Under the pieces are notes generated by a model. The model saw nothing but the letters and a program-made list of their open reading frames with translations, did not search any database and was not told the DNA's origin. A program made the position numbers and the translations under genes. DNA of 64,000 nucleotides, taken from Microbacterium arabinogalactanolyticum. GTDB lineage: Bacteria; Actinomycetota; Actinomycetes; Actinomycetales; Microbacteriaceae. Location: positions 310,001-374,000 of the forward strand of contig NZ_BRZC01000007.1 of NCBI RefSeq assembly GCF_030268005.1, given 5' to 3'. Position 1 is the stretch's first letter. Each line of letters begins with the position of its first letter. Of the stretch, positions 56,332 to 64,000 are shown in pieces.

Positions 56332-57179
56332 GGCCCGTCGAAGCCGAAGGACGCGAGGATCTTCTGCCCCTGCGTGCCGGTGATGAACGAGACGAACGTC
56401 GTCGCGGCATCGGGGTTCGGAGCATCCTTCAACGCCACGATCGGGTAGGCGTTCACGACCTGATCGGCGCCGGCCGGGGTGAACGAGCGGACGTCGGCGG
56501 TCGCGGCGGCGGCATCCGTCTTGTAGACGAGCCCGGCGTCAGCCTCGTCGCTGCGCACCTTGGTGAGCACGGCCGTCACGTTCTGCTCCTGACTGACCGG
56601 CGTGAGGGTGACCCGCTGGGCGGCGAGCAGCTTCTTCGACGCCGCGCCGCAGGGCACCTCGGGTGCGCAGAGCACCACCTTCACACCGGGCTTGGCGAGA
56701 TCCGCGAGCGTCTTGATTCCAGCCGGGTTCGCCTTCGGTGTCACGACGACCAGCGTGTTGCGTGCGAAGACCGCAGGGCCCGATGCCAGGCCGGCGCCGG
56801 TGACCCTGGCCATGTTCGCCTCGTCGGCGGAGGCGAACACGTCGACCTTCGCGCCGCCGTCGATCTGGGTGGCGAGCGTGCTGGAGCCGTCGTAGGTCGC
56901 GGTGACGTGCACGCCGGGGAAGAGCTTCTCGAACTGCGCGATCGCCTGGTCGAAGGCGCCCTTCAAGGACGCCGCTGCCGAGACCGACAGTTCGCCGGTG
57001 AGCACATCGGCATCCGCCGGCGACGGCGCGTCCCTCGGCGCGACGCCTCCTCCGGACGCATCCGATCCCCCCGTGCGGCTGCTCGTGGGGGTCGTGTCGG
57101 GCGATGCCGTGGACGCGCAGCCGCCGAGCAGCAGCGCGACGGCCGCGGTGGCGACGGCGATGATCGGGATGCGGCGCAT
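56328..57179 (-). CDS. modA: Molybdate-binding lipoprotein
   Basis: 283 aa. Lipobox GGC with C21, Ser/Thr-rich linker to about 65, then a type II binding protein: LSVSAAASLKGAFDQAI, DVFASADEANM, GLVYKTDA are ModA hallmarks. Binds molybdate/tungstate outside the membrane. ATG at 57179 is preceded by GAGGAGAAG. Second gene after the HTH-TOBE regulator. Confidence 0.94.
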   Translation of the reverse strand: MRRIPIIAVATAAVALLLGGCASTASPDTTPTSSRTGGSDASGGGVAPRDAPSPADADVLTGELSVSAAASLKGAFDQAIAQFEKLFPGVHVTATYDGSSTLATQIDGGAKVDVFASADEANMARVTGAGLASGPAVFARNTLVVVTPKANPAGIKTLADLAKPGVKVVLCAPEVPCGAASKKLLAAQRVTLTPVSQEQNVTAVLTKVRSDEADAGLVYKTDAAAATADVRSFTPAGADQVVNAYPIVALKDAPNPDAATTFVSFITGTQGQKILASFGFDGP

Positions 57180-57206
57180 GGCTCTTCTCCTCACGTGCGT
57201 GCGCGG

Positions 57207-57599
57207 TCAGCGCGGGGTCTCGACGATGACCGTCGTCGCCTTCACCACGGCGACGGCGAGCGATCCGACCTCGAGGCCCAGCTCCCGCACGGCCTCGGCG
57301 GTCATCAGCGAGACCACCCGGTGCGGGCCCGCCTGGATCTCGACCTGGGCGGCGACGGTGTCCATCACGACGTTGGTGACCAGGCCGGTGAAGCGGTTGC
57401 GTGCGCTGGAGCGCACGCCCGTGGCGTCCTCCGCCGACTTCGCCAGGGCGATCGCGTGCCGGGCGAGCGCCTCGCCGGGTATATCGGCCGGACTGGCGTC
57501 GGTGACCGGCAGCACGCCCTGGTCGACCCAGCGGCGCACCGTGTCGTCACTGACCCCGAGCAGGTCCGCGGCGAGTGCGATCTTGTAGCTTGCGGACAT
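57207..57599 (-). CDS. HTH-TOBE molybdate-responsive regulator
   Basis: 130 aa. N-terminal MerR-like helix-turn-helix (YKIALAADLLGVSDDTVRRWVDQG) and a C-terminal TOBE (Mop) domain (about 62-128) that binds molybdate. It lacks the usual second TOBE of E. coli ModE. It probably controls modABC and the divergent moeB operon. A 16-bp perfect palindrome covers its start codon, implying autoregulation. It lies 27 bases ahead of modA. Confidence 0.9.
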   Translation of the reverse strand: MSASYKIALAADLLGVSDDTVRRWVDQGVLPVTDASPADIPGEALARHAIALAKSAEDATGVRSSARNRFTGLVTNVVMDTVAAQVEIQAGPHRVVSLMTAEAVRELGLEVGSLAVAVVKATTVIVETPR

Positions 57600-57650
57600 G
57601 TCCGCAGACTATCACCGCATGTGCGGATGAAAGCAGGCTTCTTGTCCGCA
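57591..57650. promoter_or_regulatory. Palindromic operator sites between regulator and moeB
   Basis: Perfect 16-bp palindrome TGCGGACATGTCCGCA (57591-57606) on the regulator's start codon, a second palindrome CCGCATGTGCGG (57615-57626), and a half-site TGTCCGCA (57643-57650). All share TCCGCA. GATAGT on the minus strand (57613-57608) could be a -10, 8 bases from the ATG, implying a leaderless start inside the operator. Confidence 0.65.
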
Positions 57651-57695
57651 GAAGCGGAGTCCATCCGGGTCGAGGCGAGGTCTACCCTGGAGGTC

Positions 57696-58781
57696 ATGTC
57701 CCTCCCCCCGCTGGTCGAACCCGTCGATGCGCTCAGCAGCAGGGAGCAGCTGCGCACGGCGCGGCATCAGTGCCTCGCCGCGCTCGGCTCCGACGGGCAG
57801 CGCCGCATCGCCGCAGCCAGCGTCGGCGTCATCGGCGCGGGCGGTCTGGGCGCCCCGGTCGTGCTCGCGCTGGCGGCCGCGGGAGTCGGCACCATCGTGG
57901 TGTTCGACGACGACGATGTCGAGCTCTCCAACCTGCAGCGCCAGGTCATCCATCGCCTGCAGGACGTCGGGCGACCCAAGACAGACAGCGTGGTGCGCGT
58001 GGCCGCCGACCTGTCCGAGACCGAGGTGCGGGTGGTGACCACCCGGCTCACGCACGAGAACGCCGCCGAGCTGATCTCCGGGGTCGACCTGGTGCTCGAC
58101 GGCACGGACTCCTTCGAGAGCCGCGAGGTCGTGGCCGCCGCCTGCGAGCGGCTGGCCGTGCCGCTCGTATGGGGCACCGTGCAGGAGTTCGCCGGGTTGG
58201 TGACGGTGTTCTGGTCGGCGCCTCCCAAGCCTGCGGAGGCGGTGCGCCTGCATGACCTGTACCCGCCCGGGAGCGAGGCGCCGTCGTGCTCGGCCGTAGG
58301 TGTCTTCGGTCCGCTGTGCATCCAGGCGGGCTCGATGATGGCATCCGAGGCGCTCAAACTGATCACCGGCATCGGGCGGCCCCTGCTGGGCCGGATCGCG
58401 ATGATCGACGCGCTCGCGGGCACGGTGCGCGAGGCGCCGCTGCGTGCGTCGCGGGCGACGGCATCCGCTCCGCTGTCCGATGCCGTCGAGGCCGTCGGCG
58501 AGGTCGACCACCCGGCCGACGGAGCCGTCGTGATCGACGTGCGCGAGGCCGAGGAGGTCGCCCGCGGGATGCTCCCCGGGGCGCGGCACCTGCCGCTGGC
58601 GGCGCTGCTGGAATCGGTCGACTCCGCGGCGGCGGAGCTGGCCGGCAGCGAGGTCGTGGTGGTGTGCCAGGTGGGGGCGCGCGCACGACGTGCCGCTCAG
58701 GCTCTGCGCGGCCGGGGAGTGAACGCCGTGGTGCTGCGCGGCGGCATGGACGGATACGAGCGCAGGAGGCAGCCGGCATGA
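57696..58781 (+). CDS. moeB: MoeB-type adenylyltransferase with rhodanese domain
   Basis: 361 aa. ThiF/MoeB domain with nucleotide loop GAGGLGAP near 47-54 and the conserved RQVIHR; C-terminal rhodanese domain with C324 in VVCQVGARA. It activates MoaD by adenylation and, through the rhodanese, can supply sulfur. The Cys pairs for zinc seen in E. coli MoeB are not evident. TACCCT lies 7 bases upstream of the ATG, suggesting a leaderless mRNA, although GGAGG is also present at 2 bases. Confidence 0.93.
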   Translation: MSLPPLVEPVDALSSREQLRTARHQCLAALGSDGQRRIAAASVGVIGAGGLGAPVVLALAAAGVGTIVVFDDDDVELSNLQRQVIHRLQDVGRPKTDSVVRVAADLSETEVRVVTTRLTHENAAELISGVDLVLDGTDSFESREVVAAACERLAVPLVWGTVQEFAGLVTVFWSAPPKPAEAVRLHDLYPPGSEAPSCSAVGVFGPLCIQAGSMMASEALKLITGIGRPLLGRIAMIDALAGTVREAPLRASRATASAPLSDAVEAVGEVDHPADGAVVIDVREAEEVARGMLPGARHLPLAALLESVDSAAAELAGSEVVVVCQVGARARRAAQALRGRGVNAVVLRGGMDGYERRRQPA

Positions 58782-59998
58782 CCGCGCAGCTGATCACCGT
58801 GGAGGAGCATCGTGCGCGGATCCTCGCGGCCGTGCGTCCGCTCGAAGCCGTGCGGATGCCGCTGCCGGGCGCGCTCGGCCGCATCCTGCGCGAGCCGGTG
58901 CGCTCGGCCGTGGACCTGCCCCTGTTCGACAACTCCGCGATGGACGGCTTCGCGGTGCGGTTCGACGACGTGGCGGATGCCGCCGCCGGCGCGCCGGTGG
59001 ACCTCGAGGTGGTCGCCGACGTGCCGGCCGGCAGCGCCGAGGACCCGTCGTTCGGGCGCGGGCAGGCGGTGCGGATCATGACCGGGGCGCCGGTGCCGAA
59101 CGACGCCGACGCGATCGTGCCGTTCGAGGACACCGCAGGGGGTCTGGCGGAGTCGCTGGGCCGCATCCGTGTGCTCGCCGCCCCGCACGCCCGCGGTGCG
59201 CACATCCGACAGCAGGGCGATGAGTGCCGTGCCGGCGACGTGATCCTGCCCGCCGGCGCCGACCTGGGTGGTCGGCAGCTGGCGGGGATCGCCGCGGCCG
59301 GGGTGCACGAGGTCGTCGTCTCGCGCGTGCCGCGCGTCGCGGTGATCTCGACCGGCGACGAGCTGCGCCCACCGGGTGCGCCGCTGGAGCGCGGGCAGAT
59401 CCCGGAGTCCAACGGCACTCTGCTGGAGGGGCTGTGCCGCGAGAACGGCGCCGAGGTGATCATGACGACCTCAGTCACCGACGATGGCGACGGCCTGCGT
59501 GCGGCGCTGGCGGATGCCGCGGCCCTCGGCGCGGATGTCGTGATCACCTCCGGGGGCGTCAGCGAGGGCGCGTACGAGGTGGTCAAGAGCGTCGCCCGGA
59601 TGCGGTTCGACAAGGTCGCCATGCAGCCGGGCAAGCCGCAGGGGTTCGGCGACGGCCCGGACGACGGCGGACCGCTGCTCTTCGGGCTGCCCGGCAACCC
59701 GGTGAGCGTCGCCGTGTCGTTCGAGGTGTTCGTGCGTCCCGCACTGCGGGCGATGCAGGGCGCCGCCGACCTGGACCGACTGATCGTGCGCCTGCCCGCG
59801 GTGGAGGCGTGGCGCACCCCTCCCGGCCGCCGCCAGTACCGCCCGGTGCTGGTCACGCGCGACGGGGTGGCGCCGGCGTCGTCCGGCGGGTCGCACCTGG
59901 CGGCCAGCCTCGGGCGTGCGGAGGCCTATGCGATCATCCCCACCGACGTCGACCACGTCGGAATCGGCGACGTCGTCGATGTCATGCTGGTGCCATGA
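58778..59998 (+). CDS. moeA: Molybdopterin molybdenumtransferase
   Basis: 406 aa. MoeA domains I-IV: N-terminal ([11 protein letters not shown]), MDGFAVR, then the MoCF-binding domain with [16 protein letters not shown] and [15 protein letters not shown]. Inserts molybdate into adenylylated molybdopterin with MogA. The ATG overlaps the moeB stop by 4 bases. Confidence 0.96.
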   Translation: MTAQLITVEEHRARILAAVRPLEAVRMPLPGALGRILREPVRSAVDLPLFDNSAMDGFAVRFDDVADAAAGAPVDLEVVADVPAGSAEDPSFGRGQAVRIMTGAPVPNDADAIVPFEDTAGGLAESLGRIRVLAAPHARGAHIRQQGDECRAGDVILPAGADLGGRQLAGIAAAGVHEVVVSRVPRVAVISTGDELRPPGAPLERGQIPESNGTLLEGLCRENGAEVIMTTSVTDDGDGLRAALADAAALGADVVITSGGVSEGAYEVVKSVARMRFDKVAMQPGKPQGFGDGPDDGGPLLFGLPGNPVSVAVSFEVFVRPALRAMQGAADLDRLIVRLPAVEAWRTPPGRRQYRPVLVTRDGVAPASSGGSHLAASLGRAEAYAIIPTDVDHVGIGDVVDVMLVP

Positions 59999-60474
59999 GC
60001 TTCACGCACCTGGATTCCGCTGGTCACGCCCGCATGGTCGATGTCACCGAGAAGCAGCCGACAGTGCGCTCGGCGACAGCGCGGGGGTTCGTGCACTGCG
60101 CCCCGCGTGTCGTGGCGGCGCTGCGGGATGACACCGTGCCGAAGGGCGACGTGCTGGCGGTGGCGCGCATCGCCGGCATCGCCGGGGCGAAGCGCACTCC
60201 CGAGCTGCTGCCGCTGGCGCACGTGATCGGCGTGCACGGGGCGGCGGTGGATCTGCGGATCACCGACGAGGGCGTGGAGATCGAGGCGACCGTGCGCACG
60301 GCCGACCGCACCGGGGTGGAGATGGAGGCGCTCACGGCCGTGTCGGTCGCCGCGCTCACCGTGGTCGACATGGTGAAGGGGCTCGACAAGGGCACCTCGA
60401 TCGCGAACGTGCGCATCGTGGCGAAGACCGGTGGCAAGTCCGGCGACTGGCATCGGCCGGACGAGCCCGCCTGA
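59995..60474 (+). CDS. moaC: Cyclic pyranopterin monophosphate synthase
   Basis: 159 aa. Family core: [55 protein letters not shown], all present. Second step of molybdopterin synthesis after MoaA. The ATG overlaps moeA by 4 bases. Confidence 0.97.
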   Translation: MSFTHLDSAGHARMVDVTEKQPTVRSATARGFVHCAPRVVAALRDDTVPKGDVLAVARIAGIAGAKRTPELLPLAHVIGVHGAAVDLRITDEGVEIEATVRTADRTGVEMEALTAVSVAALTVVDMVKGLDKGTSIANVRIVAKTGGKSGDWHRPDEPA

Positions 60475-60476
60475 TC

Positions 60477-61169
60477 ATGGTCGTGCGGTTCGGTGCGGTG
60501 CTGCTGGCCGGCGGTCGCGCCTCGCGCATGGGCGGCATCGACAAACCGGGGCTGCTCGTCGACGGGGTGAGCATGCGCGATCGGGCGATCGCCGCGGTGG
60601 TCTCCGTCGGCGCGGATCCGATCGTCGTGGTGGGGCCGGAGCCGGATGCCGTCGTGCCGCCGGCTGACGCCGATGCTTCGCAAGATGCAGAGCATGAGCC
60701 GGCAGCTGCTGCGACTGCTTCCGACACGACATCCGCATCCGGCACTGCCCGCGCGGCCGTGAGGTGGGTGCGGGAGGACCCGCCGTTCTCCGGGCCGGCC
60801 GCCGCCATCGTGACCGGGCTGGAGGTTCGGGGGGCGGATGCCACGGAGTGGACCTTCCTGCTGGCCTGTGACCTGCCGCATCCGGACGTCGCCGTCGCCC
60901 GCCTGGCGGCCGGCATCCCGGCTCTCCCGCCGGAGACGGACGGCGCGTGTCTGGTCGACGAGACCGGGCGGGCGCAGTGGCTCACGGGCGTGTATCGCAC
61001 GCCGGCGCTGGTGAGTGCGGCATCCGCTCTGCCGGACGGCGGGCGCGACCAGCCGGTGCGGGCGCTGCTCGCCGGGCTGTCCGTGGAGCTCATCCACGAC
61101 TCGGGCGACGGAGCCCAGGACGTGGACACATGGGACGATTACGAGCAGTTGACGAAGGAGCATCCATGA
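60477..61169 (+). CDS. mobA: Molybdenum cofactor guanylyltransferase (MobA-like)
   Basis: 230 aa. NTP-transferase start LLAGGRASRMGGIDKP at 9-24, then a ~20-residue Ala/Ser/Thr-rich insertion near 63-90 (unusual), and LACDLPHPD. It attaches GMP to give the MGD form that the FdhF-like enzyme needs. It follows moaC by two bases. Confidence 0.88.
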   Translation: MVVRFGAVLLAGGRASRMGGIDKPGLLVDGVSMRDRAIAAVVSVGADPIVVVGPEPDAVVPPADADASQDAEHEPAAAATASDTTSASGTARAAVRWVREDPPFSGPAAAIVTGLEVRGADATEWTFLLACDLPHPDVAVARLAAGIPALPPETDGACLVDETGRAQWLTGVYRTPALVSAASALPDGGRDQPVRALLAGLSVELIHDSGDGAQDVDTWDDYEQLTKEHP

Positions 61170-61426
61170 GCGAGCACCTGCCACCCGAGACGCTGGACAG
61201 CTGGGCGGATGCCCTGCGGGAGCGCTTCGATCTGAGCGCCGACGACGTGCCGATCTCGCTGATCCTGGACCTGGCGAAGGACGTCGCGAACGGCGTCGCC
61301 CGGCCGGCCGCGCCGTTCAGCGCGTTCGTGGCGGGCCTGGTCGCGGGTCGCCGTGGCGGCTCGCCGGACGACATCCGCGCGGCGGTGGCGGATGTGACGA
61401 AGCTCGCCGGCGAATGGCAGGCCTGA
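61166..61426 (+). CDS. DUF6457 protein
   Basis: 86 aa, helical: opening LDSWADALRERFDLS, then ILDLAKDVANGVARPAAPFSAFVAGLVAG. Actinobacterial Mo loci often carry such a protein after mobA or fused to it, suggesting an accessory role. The function is unknown. The ATG overlaps the mobA stop. Confidence 0.8.
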   Translation: MSEHLPPETLDSWADALRERFDLSADDVPISLILDLAKDVANGVARPAAPFSAFVAGLVAGRRGGSPDDIRAAVADVTKLAGEWQA

Positions 61427-61427
61427 C

Positions 61428-61661
61428 GTGGCACGGGTGCGGTTCTTCGCCGCGGCCGAAGAGGCAGTCGGCAGCTCCGAGCTGACCGTGGATGCCGCGA
61501 CTCTCGCCGCGCTGACTGCAAGCCTGCGCGACGATCACCCGGCTCTCGCGGAGATCCTGCCGCGCTGCTCGGTGCTGGTCGACGGCGCGCGAGTGGACGA
61601 CTCGTGGACGCTGACCGACGATACGGTGGTCGACGTGCTGCCGCCGTTCGCCGGCGGCTGA
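61428..61661 (+). CDS. moaD: Molybdopterin synthase sulfur-carrier subunit
   Basis: 77-aa ubiquitin-like protein ending FAGG; the C-terminal Gly-Gly becomes a thiocarboxylate after MoeB. GTG start one base after DUF6457. Partner moaE is encoded convergently across a repeat. Confidence 0.93.
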   Translation: MARVRFFAAAEEAVGSSELTVDAATLAALTASLRDDHPALAEILPRCSVLVDGARVDDSWTLTDDTVVDVLPPFAGG

Positions 61662-61680
61662 GCCCCGCGTCTCCTGAGCG

Positions 61681-61811
61681 CCCTTCGTCTCCTCGCTGGT
61701 GCTCGTCGCTCAGGAACCGCAACCCACCCCGGTCCCTGAGCGCGCGCACACCCCGGTCCCTGAGCGAGCGCGCATGCCCCGGTCCCTGAGCGAGCGCAGC
61801 GAGACGAAGGG
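61681..61811. repeat. Direct and inverted repeat block between moaD and moaE
   Basis: Three tandem copies of CCCCGGTCCCTGAG (starting 61727, 61751, 61777; periods 24 and 26). The block is bounded by CCCTTCGTCTC (61681-61691) and its exact inverse GAGACGAAGGG (61801-61811). CTCGTCGCTCAGG near 61703 is the inverse of the repeat's 3' part. It lies between convergent genes and can fold into a long hairpin, so may terminate both. The word CCTGAGCGAGCG is common in this kind of genome. Confidence 0.7.
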
Positions 61812-62237
61812 TCAGCCGCCGAGCCCCTTCCAGACGGTGGCGCCGTCGGCTTCGATCTGCCGCTTCCAGATGGGCAGGCTGTGCTTGATGGCCTCGATCA
61901 GCGCGCGGGACACGTCGTACGCGACGCCGCGGTGGCCCGATGCGACCGACACGACGACGGCGGCCTCGCCGACCTCCAGGCGCCCGATGCGGTGGCTGGC
62001 AGCGACGATGGCGTCCGTCTCGCCGACGGCGTCGGCGATCAGCGTGCGCAGGGTCTTCTCGGCATCCGGGTGGGCCGAGTACTCCAGTGCGACGACCGGG
62101 GTGGCGGCGTCCTCGTCATTGTCGCGGACGCGGCCGACGAAGGTGATCTCGGCGCCCATGCGAGGGTCGTCGACGGCGGCACGGTGGGCGTCGATGTCGA
62201 GCGGCTCGGTGCTGATCTGCGCGAGGCGGATGGTCAT
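61812..62237 (-). CDS. moaE: Molybdopterin synthase catalytic subunit
   Basis: 141 aa. AEITFVGRVRDND near 30-42, LEYSAHP, then the active-site lysine region IKHSLPIWKRQIEADGA. Transfers sulfur from MoaD to precursor Z. The ATG overlaps the mogA stop. Lies convergent with moaD. Confidence 0.95.
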   Translation of the reverse strand: MTIRLAQISTEPLDIDAHRAAVDDPRMGAEITFVGRVRDNDEDAATPVVALEYSAHPDAEKTLRTLIADAVGETDAIVAASHRIGRLEVGEAAVVVSVASGHRGVAYDVSRALIEAIKHSLPIWKRQIEADGATVWKGLGG

Positions 62238-62713
62238 CGATGGTCCTCCCCTTCGAGCTGCCCGAGCGCGTGGTGCGCGATCTCGAGCACGAGTCGGATG
62301 CCGTCGGTGACGGCTGCGGTCGAACCGGGGAGGTTGACGATGAGTGCGTTCCCGGCGACGCCCGCGAGTCCGCGGGAGAGCAGGGCCGCAGGCTTCTCGG
62401 CGGCGCCTCGGCGGCGCAGCTCCTCGGCGATGCCCGGCAGCTCGCGGTCGAGCACGCGGGCGGTTCCCTCGGGGGTGCGGTCACGCGGGCCGATGCCGGT
62501 GCCGCCGGTGGTGACGATCAGGCGGATGCCGCGCTGCAGCGTCTCGCTCAGTGCGCGCTCGACCTCATCGGCGTCGTCCGGGATGATGATCGCGTCGTCG
62601 CAGTCGAAGCCGGCGGCGCGGAGCGCCGCGACGCCGATGGGCCCGGATGCGTCCGCGCGCTCACCGCGGGCGGAGCGGTCCGAGACGGTGATGACTGCGG
62701 CTGCCGGCGACAT
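62234..62713 (-). CDS. mogA: Molybdopterin adenylyltransferase (MogA/MoaB family)
   Basis: 159 aa, MoCF-binding fold: VITVSDRSARGERADASGP, TTGGTGIGPRDRTPEG and NLPGSTAAV. Adenylylates molybdopterin before MoeA acts. It heads the mogA-moaE unit. Confidence 0.93.
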   Translation of the reverse strand: MSPAAAVITVSDRSARGERADASGPIGVAALRAAGFDCDDAIIIPDDADEVERALSETLQRGIRLIVTTGGTGIGPRDRTPEGTARVLDRELPGIAEELRRRGAAEKPAALLSRGLAGVAGNALIVNLPGSTAAVTDGIRLVLEIAHHALGQLEGEDHR

Positions 62714-62847
62714 GCCTTCAGCCTAGCGAGGGCCCCTGCTACCGGCGCCTTCCAGCACTCGCGCTGCGCCGAGCATCCCATCGACACTGAAGACCGGAAA
62801 GCCCCAGTTCAACTCCGAAAAGCAGTTCAGGATCTCTCTTCCATCCT

Positions 62848-62867
62848 TCGAACATATGTACTACACT
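62848..62867 (+). promoter_or_regulatory. LexA-like (SOS) box and -10 before the DUF222 gene
   Basis: TCGAAC-ATAT-GTACTA (62848-62863) matches the actinobacterial SOS box TCGAACN4GTTCGA at 10 of 12 fixed positions. It overlaps TACACT (62862-62867), a good -10 that ends 6 bases before the ATG, so the mRNA is probably leaderless and LexA would block the promoter. Mycobacterial 13E12 genes are known LexA targets. Confidence 0.6.
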
Positions 62868-62873
62868 GTAAGC

Positions 62874-64000
62874 ATGATCCAGGACTTCGATGCACTCCAC
62901 CGGCAGCGGGTCGCGCTGCTGGATGCGTGGGTGTCGAAGCAGCATGAGATCGCCCGCCTGCAGGCCGAGGCCGCGGAGATCCTCGCGGATCGGTGGGAGC
63001 TGTTCGAGCAGGAGCTCCAGGTCGAGCCCGTGCACGCGCGATCCATCGAGAGATCGATGCTGGCGCAGTACGCGGCCACCGGACACATGTCGAAGGGGTC
63101 GATGGAGTTCGCGTTCACCGATGCGCGGATGCTGCGCCAGTTCCCTGCCGTGCGCGCCGCGTTCGCCGACGGGAGAGTCACGCCGTCGCATGTGCGCGAG
63201 ATCATCCGCGAATCGCAGCCGGTGCGTGAGGCGATCGACACCGGCCAGATCACCCCTGACACGCTCGCGCTGTACGAGCAGGCCTGCCTGGAAGTCGCCG
63301 AACGCGACACCGCGGCGCGCACCAGAGCGCATGCTCGGCAGGTCGCCGCAGCGCTGGCCGGGCTGACCGTCACCGAGCAGCAGCAGAAGGCGTTCTCCGA
63401 ACGGACCGTCACCGTCCGTTCCGTCGGCGACGGCCTCGCACTGCTGCAGGCCGTGCTTCCCGAGCATCTCGCCGTCGCGATCTACGACCGGCTCACGAAG
63501 ATGGCCGAGCACCTGTGCGGGCATCCCGAAGACCGCAACCTGCCGGCTGAGGAGCCGACCGAGGCTCAGTGGGCGGCTTGGGAAGCCGAATGGGCCAGTG
63601 CCGAGCATTCGGAGCAGGCCCTGTTCGAGGAGATCGCCCGCATCGCCGCCGCAGAGTCAGAGGCAGCCGCGGCCGAAGCTGAGGAGGCGGATGGCACGCA
63701 GGCACATGAGGAGCAGGCTCCAGACTCGGCCCTCGCAGAGGCCGACTGCCCCGCGAGCGACTGCCCCGCGAGCGACGGCCCCGCGGTCCACGGCGCCGAT
63801 GCTGCACCCGCGGGCTCCTCCTGCAGCGATGCGGATGCCGATATCGAAGCCACCTTCCAGGAGCTGATCGCCCGCCATCTCGACGCGGATGGCTTCTGGC
63901 CTGACGACGACGATCCCGATCCCGGCGGGCCGCCACCTGAACCGGACCTGGGTCGCTGGACGGACCCGCAGTTCGATCCGGACAGCCCCTGCATCACCCG
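62874..64000 (+). CDS. DUF222 (13E12-type) protein, 3' truncated by window
   Basis: First 375 codons; no stop before the window ends. N-terminal DUF222 domain: helical, RQRVALLDAWVSKQHEIARL, then SMLAQYAATGHMSKGSM, RQFPAVRAAFADGRVTPSHV, AFSERTVTVRSVGDGLALL and LPEHLAVAIYDRLTKMA, all family-typical. From about residue 225 an acidic Ala/Glu/Asp-rich insert begins, with a near-perfect repeat DCPASDCPASD. The C-terminal HNH nuclease domain that usually follows lies outside. These genes are multicopy and poorly understood; an SOS role is suspected. Confidence 0.85.
   Translation, partial: MIQDFDALHRQRVALLDAWVSKQHEIARLQAEAAEILADRWELFEQELQVEPVHARSIERSMLAQYAATGHMSKGSMEFAFTDARMLRQFPAVRAAFADGRVTPSHVREIIRESQPVREAIDTGQITPDTLALYEQACLEVAERDTAARTRAHARQVAAALAGLTVTEQQQKAFSERTVTVRSVGDGLALLQAVLPEHLAVAIYDRLTKMAEHLCGHPEDRNLPAEEPTEAQWAAWEAEWASAEHSEQALFEEIARIAAAESEAAAAEAEEADGTQAHEEQAPDSALAEADCPASDCPASDGPAVHGADAAPAGSSCSDADADIEATFQELIARHLDADGFWPDDDDPDPGGPPPEPDLGRWTDPQFDPDSPCIT

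Noticed and set aside
54590-56425. Single long frame covering modC and modB
   Set aside because: The upstream part is the wrong frame for modB; coupling by ATGA at 55498-55501 and the permease motifs define two genes.
61727-61811. Possible CRISPR-like direct repeats
   Set aside because: Only three units, 24-26 bp period with no unique spacers, and no cas gene in the window.

Overview
The window is a stretch of ordinary, gene-dense chromosome from a high-GC actinobacterium, most likely Microbacteriaceae and close to Microbacterium. This is inferred from the strong G/C bias at third codon positions, frequent GTG/TTG starts and ATGA/GTGA overlaps, and from several actinobacterial signatures: a SigK/RskA pair with DipZ and an MPT83-like protein, a topA-tad-acs-ponA2 gene order that resembles mycobacteria, PASTA-containing PonA, a MutT1-type Nudix/phosphatase fusion next to ppk, a DUF222 (13E12-type) gene, and 11-bp PHO-box repeats before pstS. 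I see no insertion sequence, prophage, CRISPR array or replication origin. One gene runs off each end: the ppk C-terminus at the left, a DUF222 protein at the right.

Layout. 1-5.8 kb: phosphate module (ppk, mutT1, PHO box, pstSCAB). 5.8-11.7 kb: pabC-like gene, a possible stand-alone small RNA, then the SigK locus: dipZ-sigK-rskA-unknown on the minus strand and a divergent fasciclin lipoprotein behind a promoter that looks SigK-specific. 11.7-16.2 kb: tRNA-Lys, small housekeeping genes, pncA, tRNA-Thr. 16.2-25.4 kb: minus-strand run of secreted peptidase, holB, tmk, topA, then a compact Tad pilus/secretion cluster. 25.8-33.5 kb: acs, ridA, ponA2-like PBP with a metallophosphoesterase, tRNA-Pro with a strong terminator, HAD phosphatase. 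33.6-40.96 kb: lactate dehydrogenase with its GntR regulator and a double operator, tdk, mqo, asd, GNAT, lysC. 41-45.3 kb: EamA transporter, recR, dnaX. 45.3-49.6 kb: membrane protein, GH65 disaccharide phosphorylase and beta-phosphoglucomutase. 50-62.7 kb: a nearly complete molybdenum cofactor region: moaA, a formate-dehydrogenase-like molybdoenzyme, fdhD, modCBA and an HTH-TOBE regulator on the minus strand, divergent from moeB-rhodanese, moeA, moaC, mobA, DUF6457 and moaD on the plus strand, then moaE and mogA on the minus strand.

How the genes work together. The Mo island covers molybdate uptake (modABC), pterin synthesis (moaA, moaC), dithiolene formation (moaD, moaE, with moeB to charge MoaD), metal insertion (mogA, moeA) and guanylylation (mobA). 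It also holds a consumer enzyme (fdhF-like) and its sulfurtransferase (fdhD). GH65 and beta-PGM form a two-step route from an alpha-linked glucose disaccharide to glucose-6-phosphate. The SigK cluster joins a membrane-anchored anti-sigma/ECF sigma pair to a disulfide-handling protein and an exported fasciclin protein. lysC and asd give the first two steps from aspartate to lysine, threonine and methionine.

The most interesting unexplained signals lie between genes: a structured plus-strand element at 6.79 kb; three intergenic loci (33.5, 39.6 and 54.5 kb) that share one architecture, short words repeated in direct and inverted copies, but each with its own word; palindromes at the start of the HTH-TOBE gene; a LexA-like box before the DUF222 gene; and several promoters whose -10 hexamer lies 6-9 bases from the start codon, suggesting leaderless mRNAs.
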